Positions 22,997 to 34,895 are shown, numbered from the stretch's first letter. The stretch: 64,000 bases of DNA from Sacculina carcini (GCA_916048095.2 OU696588.1:6074501-6138500); one strand, 5' to 3'. Made by a program: numbers and translations. The notes: generated by a model not told the origin, from the sequence alone.

Positions 22997-24150
22997 TAGT
23001 TTATTTCGGTACTTCCTGTATGTTTCCCCGTATGTAATTGGCCACTTTTTCGATAACGTTTTTAGCCTGTTTTTCTCAGTTAGGCACTTTTTTAGTGATG
23101 CTGTTATATGTGGACTTATTGTGTTCTTTGTTTTGTTTTTCAGTATTTTCAGTGGAAATTGTATATCGAATGCCTCTTTAAATTTTGAATAAAATATATC
23201 GAAAGCCTCGTCAGCGCATTCACAATTCAAGACGTCTTCCCAATTAGTTGATCGGATGACTTGATCAAAACCATTCAATTTGTCATCACTCAACACCCTA
23301 CGTCTAACATAATTTTGATCCTAACTTGATAACGGAGTTATACAGAACTGTGAGACTACTGGATAATGATCGGTTATGTCGGTCTCGATGATCAGGTTTC
23401 TACTGTTTGCTTGCATCTCAGTGGTCCAAATGTGGTCAATCAAAGTCGCTGTGTTATCCGTTACTCTGGTTGGTCTGGTGATTGTGGGAAACAGATAGTT
23501 TGAATACATAATGTTTATGAAGTTATTTGTGTTTTCGGTTGATTTTAGTAGATCAATGTTGAAATCTCCAAATATAGCAATGTTTTTGTACTTTTTGCAG
23601 CTATTAATGTCAGCAATAATATCTTAAATTATTTCGTTGAATTTGGATACTTTTCCGTTTGGAGGTCTATATATACACATGCATATTGTCCAATAATTAT
23701 TGTGTTTTATTTGCACAGAGAGAGTTTCTGCGTGAGACGAGGATATTGTATACTCTGCCACCTGTTTCGATTTGTAACAATCTTTCACAAACATTGCCAC
23801 TCCACCGCCATGAATATTTCTTTCATTAAAATAACTGTTGTAACCCGGTAATGCATACAGCGGTAAATATTCCTTGTTCAGTCTGATTTCGTTCAATCCC
23901 ACGATTTCAGGACTCAGAGAACTTCCCGCCATGATTTCGTCTATAAATTGTTGAAAGTTTTTTGGTATAGATCGTATGTTGAAAGTTAAAATAGTCATGG
24001 TTTTATTGTCTGGATTGGGTACATTTTCAGGTGAAACGTACTCAGTTTCAGGAGTATTAATTGTGTTCAGGTATCTGTCAACATCAGAATCGATATGATA
24101 GCCTGGTTTTATGGTTTCAAATTTGAGGCAATCATTGTTTGGAATCATTG
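22997..24150 (-). pseudogene. LINE W endonuclease and pre-RT segment
   Basis: The minus-strand frame from the ATG at 24148 encodes ILTFNIRSIPKNFQQF, GLNEIRLN, GGGVAMFV and CIYRPPNGK, the apurinic-like (EEP) endonuclease of LINEs. It is interrupted at about 23624; frames at 23509-23321 (TLIDHIWTT, TDITDHYPV, containing the late Asp-His endonuclease motif) and 23296-22997 carry on toward the RT. With the two other segments the LINE is about 3.3 kb after removal of the nested insertions. At least two breaks are visible in this section. Confidence 0.85.
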
Positions 24151-24644
24151 TGATCTATGCAAACCATTTGAGTTTATCAATTGCCTGTGTTTGAATGTAA
24201 CAACAAAGTGGGTATTCCCGCTAATGTTTGTCATTTATAGCTGACTCATACTCAGTTTCATGTGACCGATAACACAATCATCGAGACAGCAAAACACACA
24301 CGCATACACCAACATACATACTACCGTTTTCAAATACCTAGTTGTGCATGGCTGATTCACACACACATTCACGCGACTATTTGTAGAATCACCGAAATAG
24401 CCCGCCACACTCGCATATCTTAATACCCATACCGAAGTATTCATATGACTAACCGTTATATATAGATGACTCACCAACATACTCATGTAACCGCTCGCAT
24501 ACTCATCCACACACACACATACATACACATATACACACCAGCACACTAACACACATACTAACATGCTCACAGGCACACTTTGGATATACTAACATATCTT
24601 AATATTGATATTGATATAGTATATAAACAGATAAAATTTTGAGC
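24151..24644. other. No gene seen; CA-rich spacer
   Basis: An AT-rich stretch becomes CA-rich at 24290-24580 and may be the spacer between LINE ORF1 and ORF2. The cysteine/valine-rich minus frame here is low complexity. Confidence 0.5.
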
Positions 24645-25400
24645 TTATCTCCTGCTTCGTGGAGGCCTTGCTTCGTTGTTTCGTGAAGCAGCAGCAGCTG
24701 CTGGTTTTCTGGCCGATTCTGCGGCGGCTGCTCCGTCGCTGCTTTCAGTCACGAAACTTCCTCGTTTGTTTGTTTTCTGCCGTCTCTCGTTACCCTCCTT
24801 ACTTTGTGATGCGGAAGCTGTTGAATCAGTGGTGGCAGCGCCAGCATTGCCGCCTTCGTTGTCCGTGACATATCGGTTATACGTACGGTTCCTGATGACA
24901 AGCGTGGATCCTCTGAAAAATGCCACCTTGCCTTCGCTCTTAGCTTTTTGTCTGTCTTCTGATACTTTCCCTCGATGCAGCGCAGAGATCTTCGTTAACG
25001 AAGATTCATGTTCCTTTTAGTTTGCTGGCGCTGCGCAGGACAGCGTTCCTGGCAGCCATGTTGTCAAATAGCACATGAATGACTCTGGAGTTCGCAGATG
25101 GTGCCCCCGATCTGTGTGCCTCGAGTTTGCTGTTTGGCACCTGCAGTTTGTCAGCCACAAAACTGGTCACTTTTTCAGTCGTCTGTTCCCATGTTTCATC
25201 GGCACTCTCCTGGACTTTAACAAATCTTGAATTTTGTCTTCTATTGTAGTCCTCGATTTCATTCTGCCTTTTGTCGATATTGTCGAGGCGTTGTTGCAGT
25301 TTGGTGTTCTCCTGTCTGCTGTCGTCTAGCTCAGCCTGTGTGAACTCCAGGCTCTTTACCAGTCCACTCGTTTTTTCTTCGAGAGTTTTCTTCGATGTGA
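24645..25400 (-). pseudogene. LINE ORF1 protein (coiled coil plus RNA-binding region)
   Basis: The minus-strand frame begins at a (CA)n tract and encodes a heptad-rich coiled coil (EFTQAELDDSRQENTKLQQR), then VIHVLFDNMAARNAVL, KLKGT, a TGA stop at about 25006-25008, IFVNEDL and GKVAFFRGSTLVIRNR. The coiled-coil, RRM and C-terminal pattern is that of L1/CR1-type ORF1 proteins, which trimerise and coat the LINE RNA. The tail is basic and alanine-rich (SARKPAAAAASRNNEARPP). It lies upstream of LINE W ORF2 on the same strand, so it is probably the same element, though the CA-rich spacer leaves that open. One in-frame stop is visible and the N-terminus is cut by CA repeats. Confidence 0.75.
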
Positions 25401-25408
25401 GTGTGTGA

Positions 25409-25413
25409 GTGTG

Positions 25414-25483
<70 letters not shown>
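25409..25483. repeat. (GT)n microsatellite
   Basis: A long GT tract joins the LINE ORF1 fragment to a LINE X 3' end. Confidence 0.95.
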
Positions 25484-25486
<3 letters not shown>

Positions 25487-25682
25487 TCTATCACTTCTAT
25501 TCCTCTTTTCAAAAAACACTCTAAGAAATTTTTTCTGTTGAAGTCCTATTATATCTTTGTGACATATATATAACATTGTGTACACTAGCGATGAATATAA
25601 GGTGTGATTTTCTCTCTGCTCTCTCCCTCTCCATCTTTTACCTTGTGAATGCATGCATTTGTGTTAGTGTGTGTGTTTGTGT

Positions 25683-25756
<74 letters not shown>

Positions 25757-25818
25757 CGCCTTAGAGACCCTCTAGGTGTAGGGCGCTATATAAATTTTTC
25801 CATAATGTAATGTAATGT
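25484..25818 (+). mobile_element. LINE X 3' UTR fragment with hairpin tail
   Basis: 25486-25680 matches 63085-63280 (TTCTATCACTTCTATTCCT, then ATGAATATAAGGTGTGATTT). (TG)n at 25669-25754 and a type B tail at 25753-25818 follow. This is a severely 5'-truncated LINE copy. Confidence 0.85.
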
Positions 25819-25896
25819 GTGTATAAGTGTGTATTTGTGAGTTTGAATGTGTGTGTGTGATTGTGTGTGAGTGTGTGTGTGTGTGAGTATGAATGT

Positions 25897-25930
<34 letters not shown>
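25819..25930. repeat. TG/GAGT microsatellite
   Basis: A compound GTGTGAGTGTG repeat directly follows the LINE tail. Confidence 0.9.
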
Positions 25931-25933
<3 letters not shown>

Positions 25934-26110
25934 TGCTAGATTCGCCTAATGTGAAAGTTACATACCCTAATGATATCAAAGATGTATGGTTAAAAAAGTA
26001 AAACACCTACGAACAGATTTAGAGGGAGGAACACATAGAGAAGTTAAACTTCTAGAAGATTGAAAAAGGATATATTTTGTCTTTTCCGGATTGAGCTTGA
26101 GCTTGCTACA
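25931..26110 (-). mobile_element. LINE X fragment, inverted relative to 26285-27110
   Basis: This is the reverse complement of 26430-26604, including TCTTTTCCGGATTGAGCTTG and GATTCGCCTAATGTGAAAG. It makes an imperfect inverted repeat with the adjacent plus-strand LINE X segment. Confidence 0.85.
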
Positions 26111-26290
26111 CCGTGTAACACCGGCTCACCGAGGGTGCCGCTCCAGCGCGACCTAGGATACTTACATCCTAAACGAAACTACAGGAAACTACGGGTGTGA
26201 GTATATGTGTGTGAGTGTGTGTGTGAGTATGTGTGTGTGAGTGTGTGTGTATGTGTGTGTGTGTGCGTGTGTGTGTGAGTGTGTGTGTGA
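26111..26290. other. Unexplained GC-rich island, then TG/GAGT repeats
   Basis: 26111-26190 is a GC-rich stretch (ACCGGCTCACCGAGGGTGCC) unlike its surroundings, with no gene recognised. 26195-26290 is a compound TG/GAGT microsatellite. Confidence 0.5.
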
Positions 26291-27110
26291 TATCGTCATG
26301 ATATCACTTTCCAAATCTTTGCGGATGACATCCAAATTATCCTCCCGTCTGATACTATTTCCCAATCTTCTGTTTCTGCTCTCTTGGATGACATTGAAAC
26401 CTGGTCTTTTTCCCACCATGTCAAGCTCAATCCGGAAAAGACAAAATATATCATTTTTCAATCTTCTAGAAGTTTAACTTCTCTATTTATCTCTCTAAAT
26501 CTGTTCGTAGCTTAGGTGTTTTACTAGATGATTCTCTTTCTTTTGAAGCATACATCTCTGATATCATTAGGGTATGTAACTTTCACATTAGGCGAATCTA
26601 TTTTATACGAAGATACTTAACTGTCTCTGCTGCTTTCAAGCTAGCTAATTCTTTCATTCTCAGTAGGGTGCAATACTGTTGTTCGCTCTTTCTTTCTCTG
26701 AACCACCCCCAGCTTCGCAAACTTCAATCTGTTATTAGTAAAGCTTGTCGTCTAATCTACAATATCCCTGCTGGCTTTCTCCCTATCTACAAAAATTGGG
26801 ACTTCTTCCTATTAAGGCGCTTATTGACTACCGCATCTGTTTGATCATTCATTCCACTCTTATTCTCAGTAAGCCCTCGTACTTATTTGAACTTCTATCC
26901 TTCAAGAAATCTGCTCGTACACTTAGGTCATCTGATGATTCTCGTCTCTTACTGGAACCTGCCTTTCCTTATAGACATACTATAATCCTTGTCTCTCTAT
27001 CTTAGGACCCCGTATTTACAATAAGCTCTCCCCAACACTACGTTCTATCAATTCTATCCCTGTTTTCAAAAAACACCTGAAGAAATTCTTCATGGTGAAA
27101 TCGTATTATA
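26291..27110 (+). pseudogene. LINE X RT C-terminal half
   Basis: The plus-strand segment starts at the RT active-site region (FQIFADDIQI) and runs through the C-terminal domain (IRRIYFI, LGLLPIKALIDYRIC, GPRIYNKL) to the end of the coding sequence. It closely matches 33930-34760. Several frameshifts separate the pieces. It ends at about 27110, joined to a different LINE tail. Confidence 0.85.
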
Positions 27111-27310
27111 CACACAAACCTTTTGAGTTATGATATATGTGTATATGTTGCGTATGTATTTATATATGATGATGTTGTGAATGTGCATACATATGTAGTT
27201 AATCATGGGCGGTTTGGGTGTGTGTGTGAGCGTGTGAATGTTCATATTGTACTGAAAAGCCTGATGATGTATATCTTGATGGATGAGCAATAAATGCAAT
27301 TTACTTTACT
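27111..27310 (+). repeat. LINE 3' tail with TTTAC repeats
   Basis: This ends CAATAAATGCAATTTACTTT with a polyadenylation-like AATAAA. A near copy is at 42983-43075, and 27103-27205 is also present in inverted form at 37487-37590. Confidence 0.75.
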
Positions 27311-27501
27311 TTACATACACGGTATGGTTGATGCTTCGTGTGTGTGTATGTGTCGGACTTTTGGAATCGCCTCTGTCACGTGCAGCGTGCGTGCTGCTGG
27401 CCGCTGCTTGTTTTCGCCCACTCGCGACGGCATATCCAGAAATATCCGGCTTGAACCGGCTGCAGTGTGTACGAGCTGGATATTGGGAGGCGGGTGTGTA
27501 T

Positions 27502-27580
<79 letters not shown>

Positions 27581-27614
27581 CTCATATAGTTGTACTCACA
27601 TAGTTGCTGTAGAA
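27311..27614. other. Unique GC-rich stretch and (GT)n
   Basis: 27340-27500 is a GC-rich stretch (CTCGCGACGGCATATCCAGA) with open frames but no recognisable product. (GT)n lies at 27504-27578. Possibly remaining host intron sequence. Confidence 0.4.
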
Positions 27615-29032
27615 CCGTGGTTCCCAACAGTGGTCCAGTGGACCCCTTGGGGGTCGCCTGGACCAGTGGTCACTTGGGGGTCACCTCACTTTTTCACCTT
27701 CTCAGAAAAGAGACCTTGTTCCAATAAGACTTATTTATCAAAATATGTGTGAGAGATAGAGAAAGAAATGACGTCACTCTCGAGGGAACGCTTCTGATAG
27801 GATACTTTCAAGCGAGCCCGCCAAGCCAGCTAGGCTTCCTCTCGCACTGCCGCTCTCAGTAACCTCTCCACTGTCCTCTGTCCACTCTCCTCTGTCCACT
27901 GTCCTCCACTGTCCTTCATTACCCTCGTGAAGAGTAAGTGGCCTCACATCTCCAATTCTCACTGCTCTCTTCACCGATTCGCTCTCGCTTCGAAGACGAT
28001 GCCTCCTGAGTTGATCTCTGTGCTCGACTCCGTGATCAGCTCCATCAACTTCATCCGAGGGCGCGCCAAGATCCACCGGCTCTTCGGAATGATGGCACAG
28101 GAAATGGGTTCGACCCATACGAGCCTCCTCTACCACACTCAGGTTCGCTGGCTCTCGCGGGGAAAGTGCCTGGCCAGGGTCTTTGAAATGCACACGGAAG
28201 TGGAGATCTTCCTTCGCGAGATGGAAACCAGAGGAGATCATCGCCACAAAAACTACAAAAACCCGGAGTTTCTGATGAAGCTGGCGTACTTGGCAGACAT
28301 TTTCGGCACCTTGAACGAGGTAAATGTCACTCTCCAGGGCCGTGTGGCGTCTGTATCGGACGTGAAGGACAAACTCGCCGGATTGGGGGCTCGAATTGCC
28401 CTCTGGATTCGGAGAAAGCACCGAGGGAACGTCGCTGCCTTTCCATTGCTGGATGCCTTCCTCCTCGACAAACAACTTGACCTCCCTTATGATTTGAAGG
28501 AGTCCATCGCTGCGCATCTCGAAAGGCTCACGAGTGAGTCCAAGGCTTACTTCGACGGCGTCGAACCGGCCTACTATCCATGGTACAAAGAACCATTCGG
28601 AGCGGTCGTGGACGACAAAATGGAGGAGACAGAGGAGCTGCTCATGCTCCGAGAATCAGCAGTGGCCAAGGCAAAATTCCGAAAGCTAAGCCTCAGCGAA
28701 TTTGGGCTACAACAGCAGGACCTATCCACGTCTTTGCAACAAGGCAGCGCAGATGTTTCTCCCGTTTCCTACGACGTACTTGTGTGAAACAGGGTTTTCA
28801 TTGATGTTCGATCTGAAGCCAAAGAAGAGAAATCGACTTGAAATGAGTAGTGATATGAGACTCGCATGTTCTGAGACCAAACCAAACATATTAAAACTGG
28901 TGGCGGACTGCAAAGAGCAGGTCTCGCATTGAAATTGAAATTCGCGTTTTTTGACAAAATTGAGGCGGTGTCCACGGAAAGTGGCCGAAGACCGTTAGGG
29001 GTCCACGAGCCGAATCCAGTTGGGAACCACTG
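27615..29032 (+). mobile_element. hAT-Charlie-like DNA transposon, internally deleted
   Basis: The termini are CCGTGGTTCCCAAC and GTTGGGAACCACTG, flanked by 8-bp duplications CTGTAGAA (27607-27614) and TTGTAGAA (29033-29040). Eight-base duplications and CAGTGGTTCCCAAC-type ends identify the hAT superfamily, Charlie-like. About 1.4 kb remains of an element normally 2.5-3 kb, with the N-terminal half of the transposase removed. Confidence 0.9.
27927..28932 (+). pseudogene. hAT transposase (ZBED5/FAM200-like), N-terminally deleted
   Basis: The frame at 27927-28784 encodes CSLHRFALASKTMPPEL, INFIRGRAKIHRLF, TQVRWLSRGKCLARVFEM and AYLADIFGTLNEVN, the RNase H-fold core typical of the hAT-Charlie group that also gave rise to the host ZBED5 and FAM200 proteins. 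A frameshift near 28740 moves the conserved C-terminal dimerisation part into another frame: FLPFPTTYLCETGFS and KKRNRL, ending at 28932. The BED zinc finger and the N-terminal catalytic region are absent, so it cannot transpose. It lies inside matching terminal repeats. Confidence 0.9.
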
Positions 29033-29069
29033 TTGTAGAACAACTATGCTCCCTCTATCAACTATGTTC

Positions 29070-29358
29070 CAGGGGTTCCCAACCGGCCTCGCGACCCCCT
29101 AGGGGTCTACTCCAGGGGGTCGTGAGAGCCGCCTGAAAAATGATTCATTCGTCAAAATTTGCAAACATTATCCATGTTATGAACACCTGATGATTTTTTT
29201 TCTGAATACATTCAATAACGATGGCATTAAAGAATTGAATGTGATAAGAATTTAGTATAAAGGTGTTTTCTAACTTATCTTATTGTTTTATTGGGGGGTC
29301 AGGGAGCCCTCCATATTTGTCCAGGGGGTCGCGAAGCAAAAAAGGTTGGGAACCCCTG
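29070..29358. mobile_element. hAT MITE
   Basis: This 289-bp non-coding element has ends CAGGGGTTCCCAACC and GGTTGGGAACCCCTG. The subterminal CCAGGGGGTCG motifs are of hAT-Charlie type. A convincing 8-bp duplication is not visible. Confidence 0.8.
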
Positions 29359-29385
29359 TTCTACAGGATATGAGCTAAGCTCGTG

Positions 29386-29386
<1 letters not shown>

Positions 29387-29468
<82 letters not shown>
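29387..29468. repeat. (GT)n microsatellite
   Basis: About 41 GT units. Confidence 0.95.
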
Positions 29469-29472
<4 letters not shown>

Positions 29473-29584
29473 AGTGCAAAGCGACCAACACTCAACAAAC
29501 ATATGTCTGTCACTGCTGCCTTCGATGCACTATCAATAACACGATACACACACGATATATAGTGCGATGCAAGACAGGACAGTC

Positions 29585-30341
29585 ACCATTTTAACATCGA
29601 TCGATTTGACAAAAATTTTCGACATAGTCGACCATGACTTGCTGCTGGAAAAATGTCAGCGTGTATTTATGAGCGATGATTCAAGAATTATTTAAGCGGA
29701 CACACAACAGGTGAAGACAGCAGCTACTGCAGGTGGTTACCGTTTGTCTAACACCAAGCCGACCACGCCGAACGACTTAGCATGGCACATATCAGACGAC
29801 CACACTCACCTACAGATTACAATATGCTGACGACACGACTTTTATACTTACTTCGAGCCGAATTGAATTGGGGATCAATGTAGAAAGTCTCGAGCGAAAA
29901 CTCCAGCACGCATATGACTACCTATCTTCTAACAAGATGAAAATAAATCCTGAAAAACACAAGTTCTACTAGCAGGCACAAAATATATATTGTCAACTTT
30001 TCCGGAAATAATAATAAATTCATGGGAACCAATTTAGCAGTGCAAAATTCTATGAAATTACGTGACAATAGGCAAGCATTTGGATTTTAAGCAGCATATC
30101 GACAATCTGGCACACAAATCGTTAGCAACATTGATCATGCACATTAACAGATAGCTGATCAAGGCTTTCATCACGTCGATTTTTACATATTTTATAAGTG
30201 TATGTGGTACCACGTGATCTGAACATCAACACAAGCTACATAAAATATTGAATTTTTGTGCTCGAATTTTTACATATACAAGAAAGCGTGACTATATAAC
30301 AGACGTATGCATTATACTGGGACTAGCGACAATCACTGAAC
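29585..30341 (+). pseudogene. LINE Y-related RT fragment
   Basis: Translated pieces TSIDLTKIFDIVDHDLLLE, QYADDTTFILTSS, YLSSNKMKINPEK and LLAGTKY match the LINE Y RT at 36960-37410, but the frame is interrupted repeatedly. It is an older, more decayed relative. It breaks at about 30341, where another LINE fragment is inserted, and its C-terminus (RGRLIYPAIKTDADRRI) reappears at 31085-31290. Confidence 0.8.
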
Positions 30342-30893
30342 GTGTTACATTACACAGCACATCCACTACATCACCTCACAACACAAGATAACACAAACAG
30401 AAACATAAAAACAACACCAAGCACACTTTACCACAGACAAATTTTCACATCACTTCCGCCAGCTCCCCCACGCACATCAATCAAGAAACACATACACACA
30501 GAGATCGCACGAAAAGCCATACACTCACTACAACACAATACACTCCTACAAAGACATCCACCGGACATACACAAATCAGAAAACACACTCACACGCGAAT
30601 ACAAGGTGCATCTGGCCAGGTTGAGATGCGGTCATCATCCTGCCCTTCTGTCATATCAGAAAAGGTTGAATGACTCAATCGATGACACCTGTCCAGATTG
30701 CAATTCAGCACCACACACCATCACACACATCATGGAACACTGCACAGCACACACACAACTCAGACGCCAACGCAAAATCAATTCCATCAAGGACCTGTGG
30801 AACAACCCGGTCGGTGCCGTGTCTTCCCTCAGGAGCTCGAGGTTGCTCGGCCAGACAACCTGAGGAACGTCAACAACAACAACAACAACATGT
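30342..30893 (+). pseudogene. LINE ORF2 C-terminal fragment with Cys/His motif
   Basis: The frame encodes HPLHHLTTQDNTNRNIKT, TREYKVHLARLRCGHHPAL and CPDCNSAPHTITHIMEHC, then WNNPVGAVSSLRSSRLLG and a stop. The C-x2-C-x8-H-x4-C motif after LRCGHHPAL is found at the extreme C-terminus of several LINE lineages (Jockey/RTE-like). A run of AAC repeats after the stop is its 3' tail. It lies inside the LINE Y relative. The same protein region begins at 1053. Confidence 0.82.
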
Positions 30894-31320
30894 ATTTGAC
30901 ATAGCGCACTTTTGAGGGCAAAGCGTCGATATACATGAAACATTGAGACCGGTATGGAGACAAAAACGAGGAGCATCAATCGACAGAAATTACACGGGTG
31001 CTTGCAAAAAAGAATAGACACATACACACATCTGCGCATAAACATATACATATACACATGCACACATACATAGACACACACACATATATAGAAATGGAAA
31101 AATACTGATGGACAGAATCATGAGAACGGAAATGCCTGCGCATTTGTACGACACCGTGAACATACGCGACAATTACGATACGACACGTCGTGGTAGACTA
31201 ATATATCCAGCGATAAAAACCGATGCCGACAGGAGAATATTAAACTACGACGCTACTCGATTTATGTACGAAACATTTTAGCAAATTATGAAGTCAATGT
31301 GGACTCGGCTTGTATAATAA
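30894..31320 (+). pseudogene. LINE Y-related 3' end and CA-rich stretch
   Basis: 30894-31085 is a CA-rich stretch with no recognised product. 31085-31280 encodes RGRLIYPAIKTDADRRI and YDATRFMYETF then a stop, matching the end of LINE Y ORF2 (YPRITTDAGRRRINYDAARY). Confidence 0.7.
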
Positions 31321-31738
31321 TATATTATAAATTGCGCGTTATACCTATTATCTTTTTAGAGTTGTTCGTTTATGAAGATTGTTATGTTACCTTGCGTGCC
31401 AATTGATTGTTTAGGAACATGTGGGTGTGGGTGTGTGTGTGTGTATTGTGCCAATGCCAATGGCATGCCAACTATGCCAATGGCAACTATGCCAACAACT
31501 ATGCCAATGGCATTATTCTCATTGTCTTGATGTGTTGACTGTGTCACACTTGTATGTTTTTGATACCTGTGTTCTTGTTGCGTGTGTTCATATCTGCGTC
31601 TATGTGCATGGCTGCTTTATATATTGCTCTCTGTTTGTCTGTATCTCTATGTGTCCATGTGTGTATATGTGTTGGTGTGTGTGAAGGTGTGTTTGTGGGT
31701 GTTTGCTCATTGATGTGTTTGTGTAGGTGTATGTGTGT
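31321..31738. repeat. AT-rich stretch and ATGCCAATGGCA minisatellite
   Basis: 31447-31520 repeats ATGCCAATGGCA and ACTATGCCA units; TG-rich sequence follows. No gene is seen. Confidence 0.6.
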
Positions 31739-31882
31739 GCAGCGCCTTAGAGACCCTTCGGGTGTAGGGCGCTATATAAATGTCTTACTGTACTGTACTG
31801 TACTGTACTGTGTGTGTGCGTGCGTGTGTGTGTGCGTGTGTGTGTGAGTGTGTGTGTGCGTGTGTGTGTGGGTGTGTGTGTG
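31739..31882 (+). repeat. LINE hairpin tail (type C) and TG microsatellite
   Basis: The tail GCGCCTTA...TAGGGCGC is followed by TATATAAATGTCTTACTG and TACTG repeats. The inner stem ACCC/GGGT carries a TTC loop. Confidence 0.85.
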
Positions 31883-32265
31883 TGTGTCAAGAACAGGTTG
31901 AAAAAACACTTGCTTCAACAATCTTATGATCGTGTAAATTCCTGCATAAAGCCGGAGTATTCGCTGTGAATGAAATCATTTTGAATGTGTATGTTACAAT
32001 TGTTGTAAATAATTGCTATCATTCCATATAACTTGAATTGTCGGATTCGATGCATGTGTATTGTCTTGCTTTCACTTTGACCAATGTTTATTTATTTCGC
32101 TTTTCATTCCTGAATGTCGTATAATTTCGCGCGTCAACATTTTATCATGTTGTATCGCCGCTGTCACTGGCCTTTGTGCATGTGCTACCAGTGTGTGTGT
32201 ATGTATGTATGTGTTTGTGTGCGTGTGTGTGTGTGTGTGAGGGTTAGTTTTATGCTTGTGTGTGC

Positions 32266-32308
<43 letters not shown>

Positions 32309-32670
32309 GGTGTGTTGGTGTGATGTTTTGGTCATGCATGGTGTGAATAACACCTGTTTTGAAACGAAGAAGGATTAGTGGCTGTCAGCGATGTTTTTCC
32401 ACCTGTCTTTCCGCTTATACCTGTATATATGTGCGTGTGGTCCTTTTGCCCATACATCATGTTCACCTGCCGGAATGCCGAAGAATGCGAGCTGACCTGT
32501 CGGTGACAGTGATATATCCGCACTTCCGCTGAATGTATATGTGTTTGTGCCCTTGTGAATATTTGTACATGTATGTGTCTGTACAATGCCGCATTGTAAA
32601 TATTGTACTGTCTGCGCATCTGAGACATTGTGTAGAGATTGCGCAATACAAATGTTTCAATAAATGAAAT
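31883..32670 (+). pseudogene. LINE C-terminal end and 3' UTR
   Basis: The frame FKNRLKKHLLQQSYDRVN ends at a stop near 31965, as at the C-terminus of CR1/L2-like ORF2. About 700 bp of UTR with TG repeats follows, ending CAATAAATGAAATG at about 32660. Confidence 0.55.
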
Positions 32671-32789
32671 GTGCGTGTGTGTGTGTGTGCCAGTACATAC
32701 ATGTATTAACAATCACGTATTCACTTTATAATAATGTACAATTAAGCACGCAGACATGCGCGCGGTGTATTTGCGAGTCAGTTCGGCGA

Positions 32790-34895
32790 CCTGTCAGAGG
32801 TCAGTTTGTTCCTGTTAAGAAATTCCGTTCCTCTTCATCTCTTCATAGTCCCTGGTTCAATAGTGAAATTCGTAGCTCCAAAAATTGTCTTAGACGACTT
32901 GAGCGCCATTGGTTGCGTCTGAAAAATGATGCATCATTTATTATGTTGCAATCTTATTGTGTTGCACGGCGTCACCATCATATCTTGTGTGAGAACGCCA
33001 AAAAATCCTATTATAATAATACAATTTCCTCCTGTCTCAACAGTAAATCCCTTTGGAATATTTTCAATAAACTCTTAGGTAAATCTAATGCCCTTGTGTT
33101 TCCTGATAGTGACCCAACTCGCTTACCTTCCCTATTCTCTCATTTCTTTGAGAATTTAATTTCGAATATATGCTGTCGTTTCTCTCCTGCTACATTGTCT
33201 TATTCTCCCACCACATCCGCCATTTCTAATTCTTTTCTTCCGATTTCCATCTCTGATTGCAGGCTACTACTGAGGCGTATGCTCACTCGTTCTTCCTCCC
33301 TGGATCCCATTAACCTTGCTCGAATCCCCAACTGTATTGAATTACTTCTTCCTTTCATCACCTATTTTATCAATTCGTCTTTCTCTCTCGGTGAATTCCT
33401 TGCGTCTAAAAGCGCAAGTATTCTCCCTATCCTGAAAAAACCTAACCTTGATCCCAATTGTATGTCTAACTATCGTCCCATCTCTAGAATTCCTTGGCTA
33501 TCCAAATCGCTTGAAATGGCCGCTTATGTCCAAATTTCGGACTACCTTGAGCGCCATGATCTATATCTCCCTGAACAATCAGGCTTCCGTAGTTTTCACT
33601 CAACAGAAACCTCGCTTCTCTTCCTCTATGGCTCTATTCTCAAGTCTACTCTTGCTTGAAAGGATGTTCTTCTCATTCAACTGGACTTCTCTGCGGGTTT
33701 TGACACTGTTGATCATCTAATTCTACTCAACACTCTGTCGAACCTAGGTATTAGTGACACTGCACTATCATTCTTCCGCTCTTATATTCTTTCACGATAT
33801 CAGCTTGTTTGTACCAGTGATTCTTGTAGTGAGTCTTTCCCACTCTCATACGGTGTCCCACAGGGGTCCGTCCTAGGCTCTCTCTTCTTCAATATTTACT
33901 TAACTTCCATAGGTGAAATCCTTCATCGTCATGATGTCACTTTCCAAATCTTTGCGGATGACATCCAAATTATTATCTCGTCTGATACTATTTCCCAATC
34001 TTCTGTTTCTTCTCTCTTGGATGACATTGAAACCTGGTCTTTGTCCCACCATCTCAAGCTCAATCCGGAAAAGACAAAATATATCATTTTTCAATCTTCT
34101 AGAAGTTTAACTTCTCTATTTATCTCTCTAAATCTGTTCGTAGCTTAGGTGTTTTACTAGATGATTCTCTTTCTTTTGAAGCATACATCTCTGATATCAT
34201 TAGGGTATGTAACTTTCACATTAGGCGAATCTATTTTATCCGAAGATACTTAACTGTCTCTGCTGCTTTCAAGCTAGCTAATTCTTTCATTCTCAGTAGG
34301 ATTCAATACTGTTGCTCGCTCTTTGTTTCTCTGAACCACCGCCAGCTTCGCAAACTTCAATCTGTCATGAGTAAAGCTTGTCGTATATTCTACAATATCC
34401 CTGTTGGCTCTCATGTCTCTCCCTTTCTACAAAAATTGGGACTTCTTCCTATTAAGGCGCTTATTGACTACCGCATCTGTTTGATCATCCATTCCACTCT
34501 TATTCTCCGTAAGCCCTCGTACTTATATGAACTTCTATCCTTCTATCTTCAAGAAATCTGCTCGTACACTTAGGTCAACTGATGATTCTCGTCTCTTACT
34601 GGAACCTGCCATTCCTTCTAGACATACTCACTATAATCGTTGTCTTTCTGTCTTAGGACCCCGTATTTACAATAAGCGTTCCCCAACACTACGTTCTATC
34701 AATTCTATCCCTGTTTAAAAAAAACACCTGAAGAAATTATTCATGGTGAAATCGTATTATACTCTAGAGAACATTATCTATATTTGTGATGATTATAAGG
34801 TGTAAATTTTCTCTCTTTTTTCTTTATCTTTCCCTTTCTGTGTGTGTGTGGCTGTGTGTGTGTATGTGTGTGTGTGCGTGTGTGTGTGTGCGTGT
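32790..34895 (+). pseudogene. LINE X reverse transcriptase, longest copy
   Basis: The frame runs from about 32800 with SPWFNSEIRSSKNCLRRLE, then NYRPISRIPWLSKSLE, EQSGFRSFHSTETS, LDFSAGFDTVDHL, YGVPQGSVLG and FADDIQI, the RT motifs of an L2/CR1-like LINE. A TGA at 33657-33659 replaces the TGT (Cys) seen in the copy at 63680, and frameshifts at about 34118 and 34550 break the C-terminal domain (LGLLPIKALIDYRIC, GPRIYNK). The endonuclease is missing, so it is 5'-truncated. The 3' UTR runs straight into the hairpin tail at 34896, which assigns that tail to this LINE family. Confidence 0.88.

Noticed and set aside
22668-23192. A 174-residue frame with repeated FHFCKID
   Set aside because: It is the 21-bp iteron array in the Tc1-like element's terminal repeat, not a protein.
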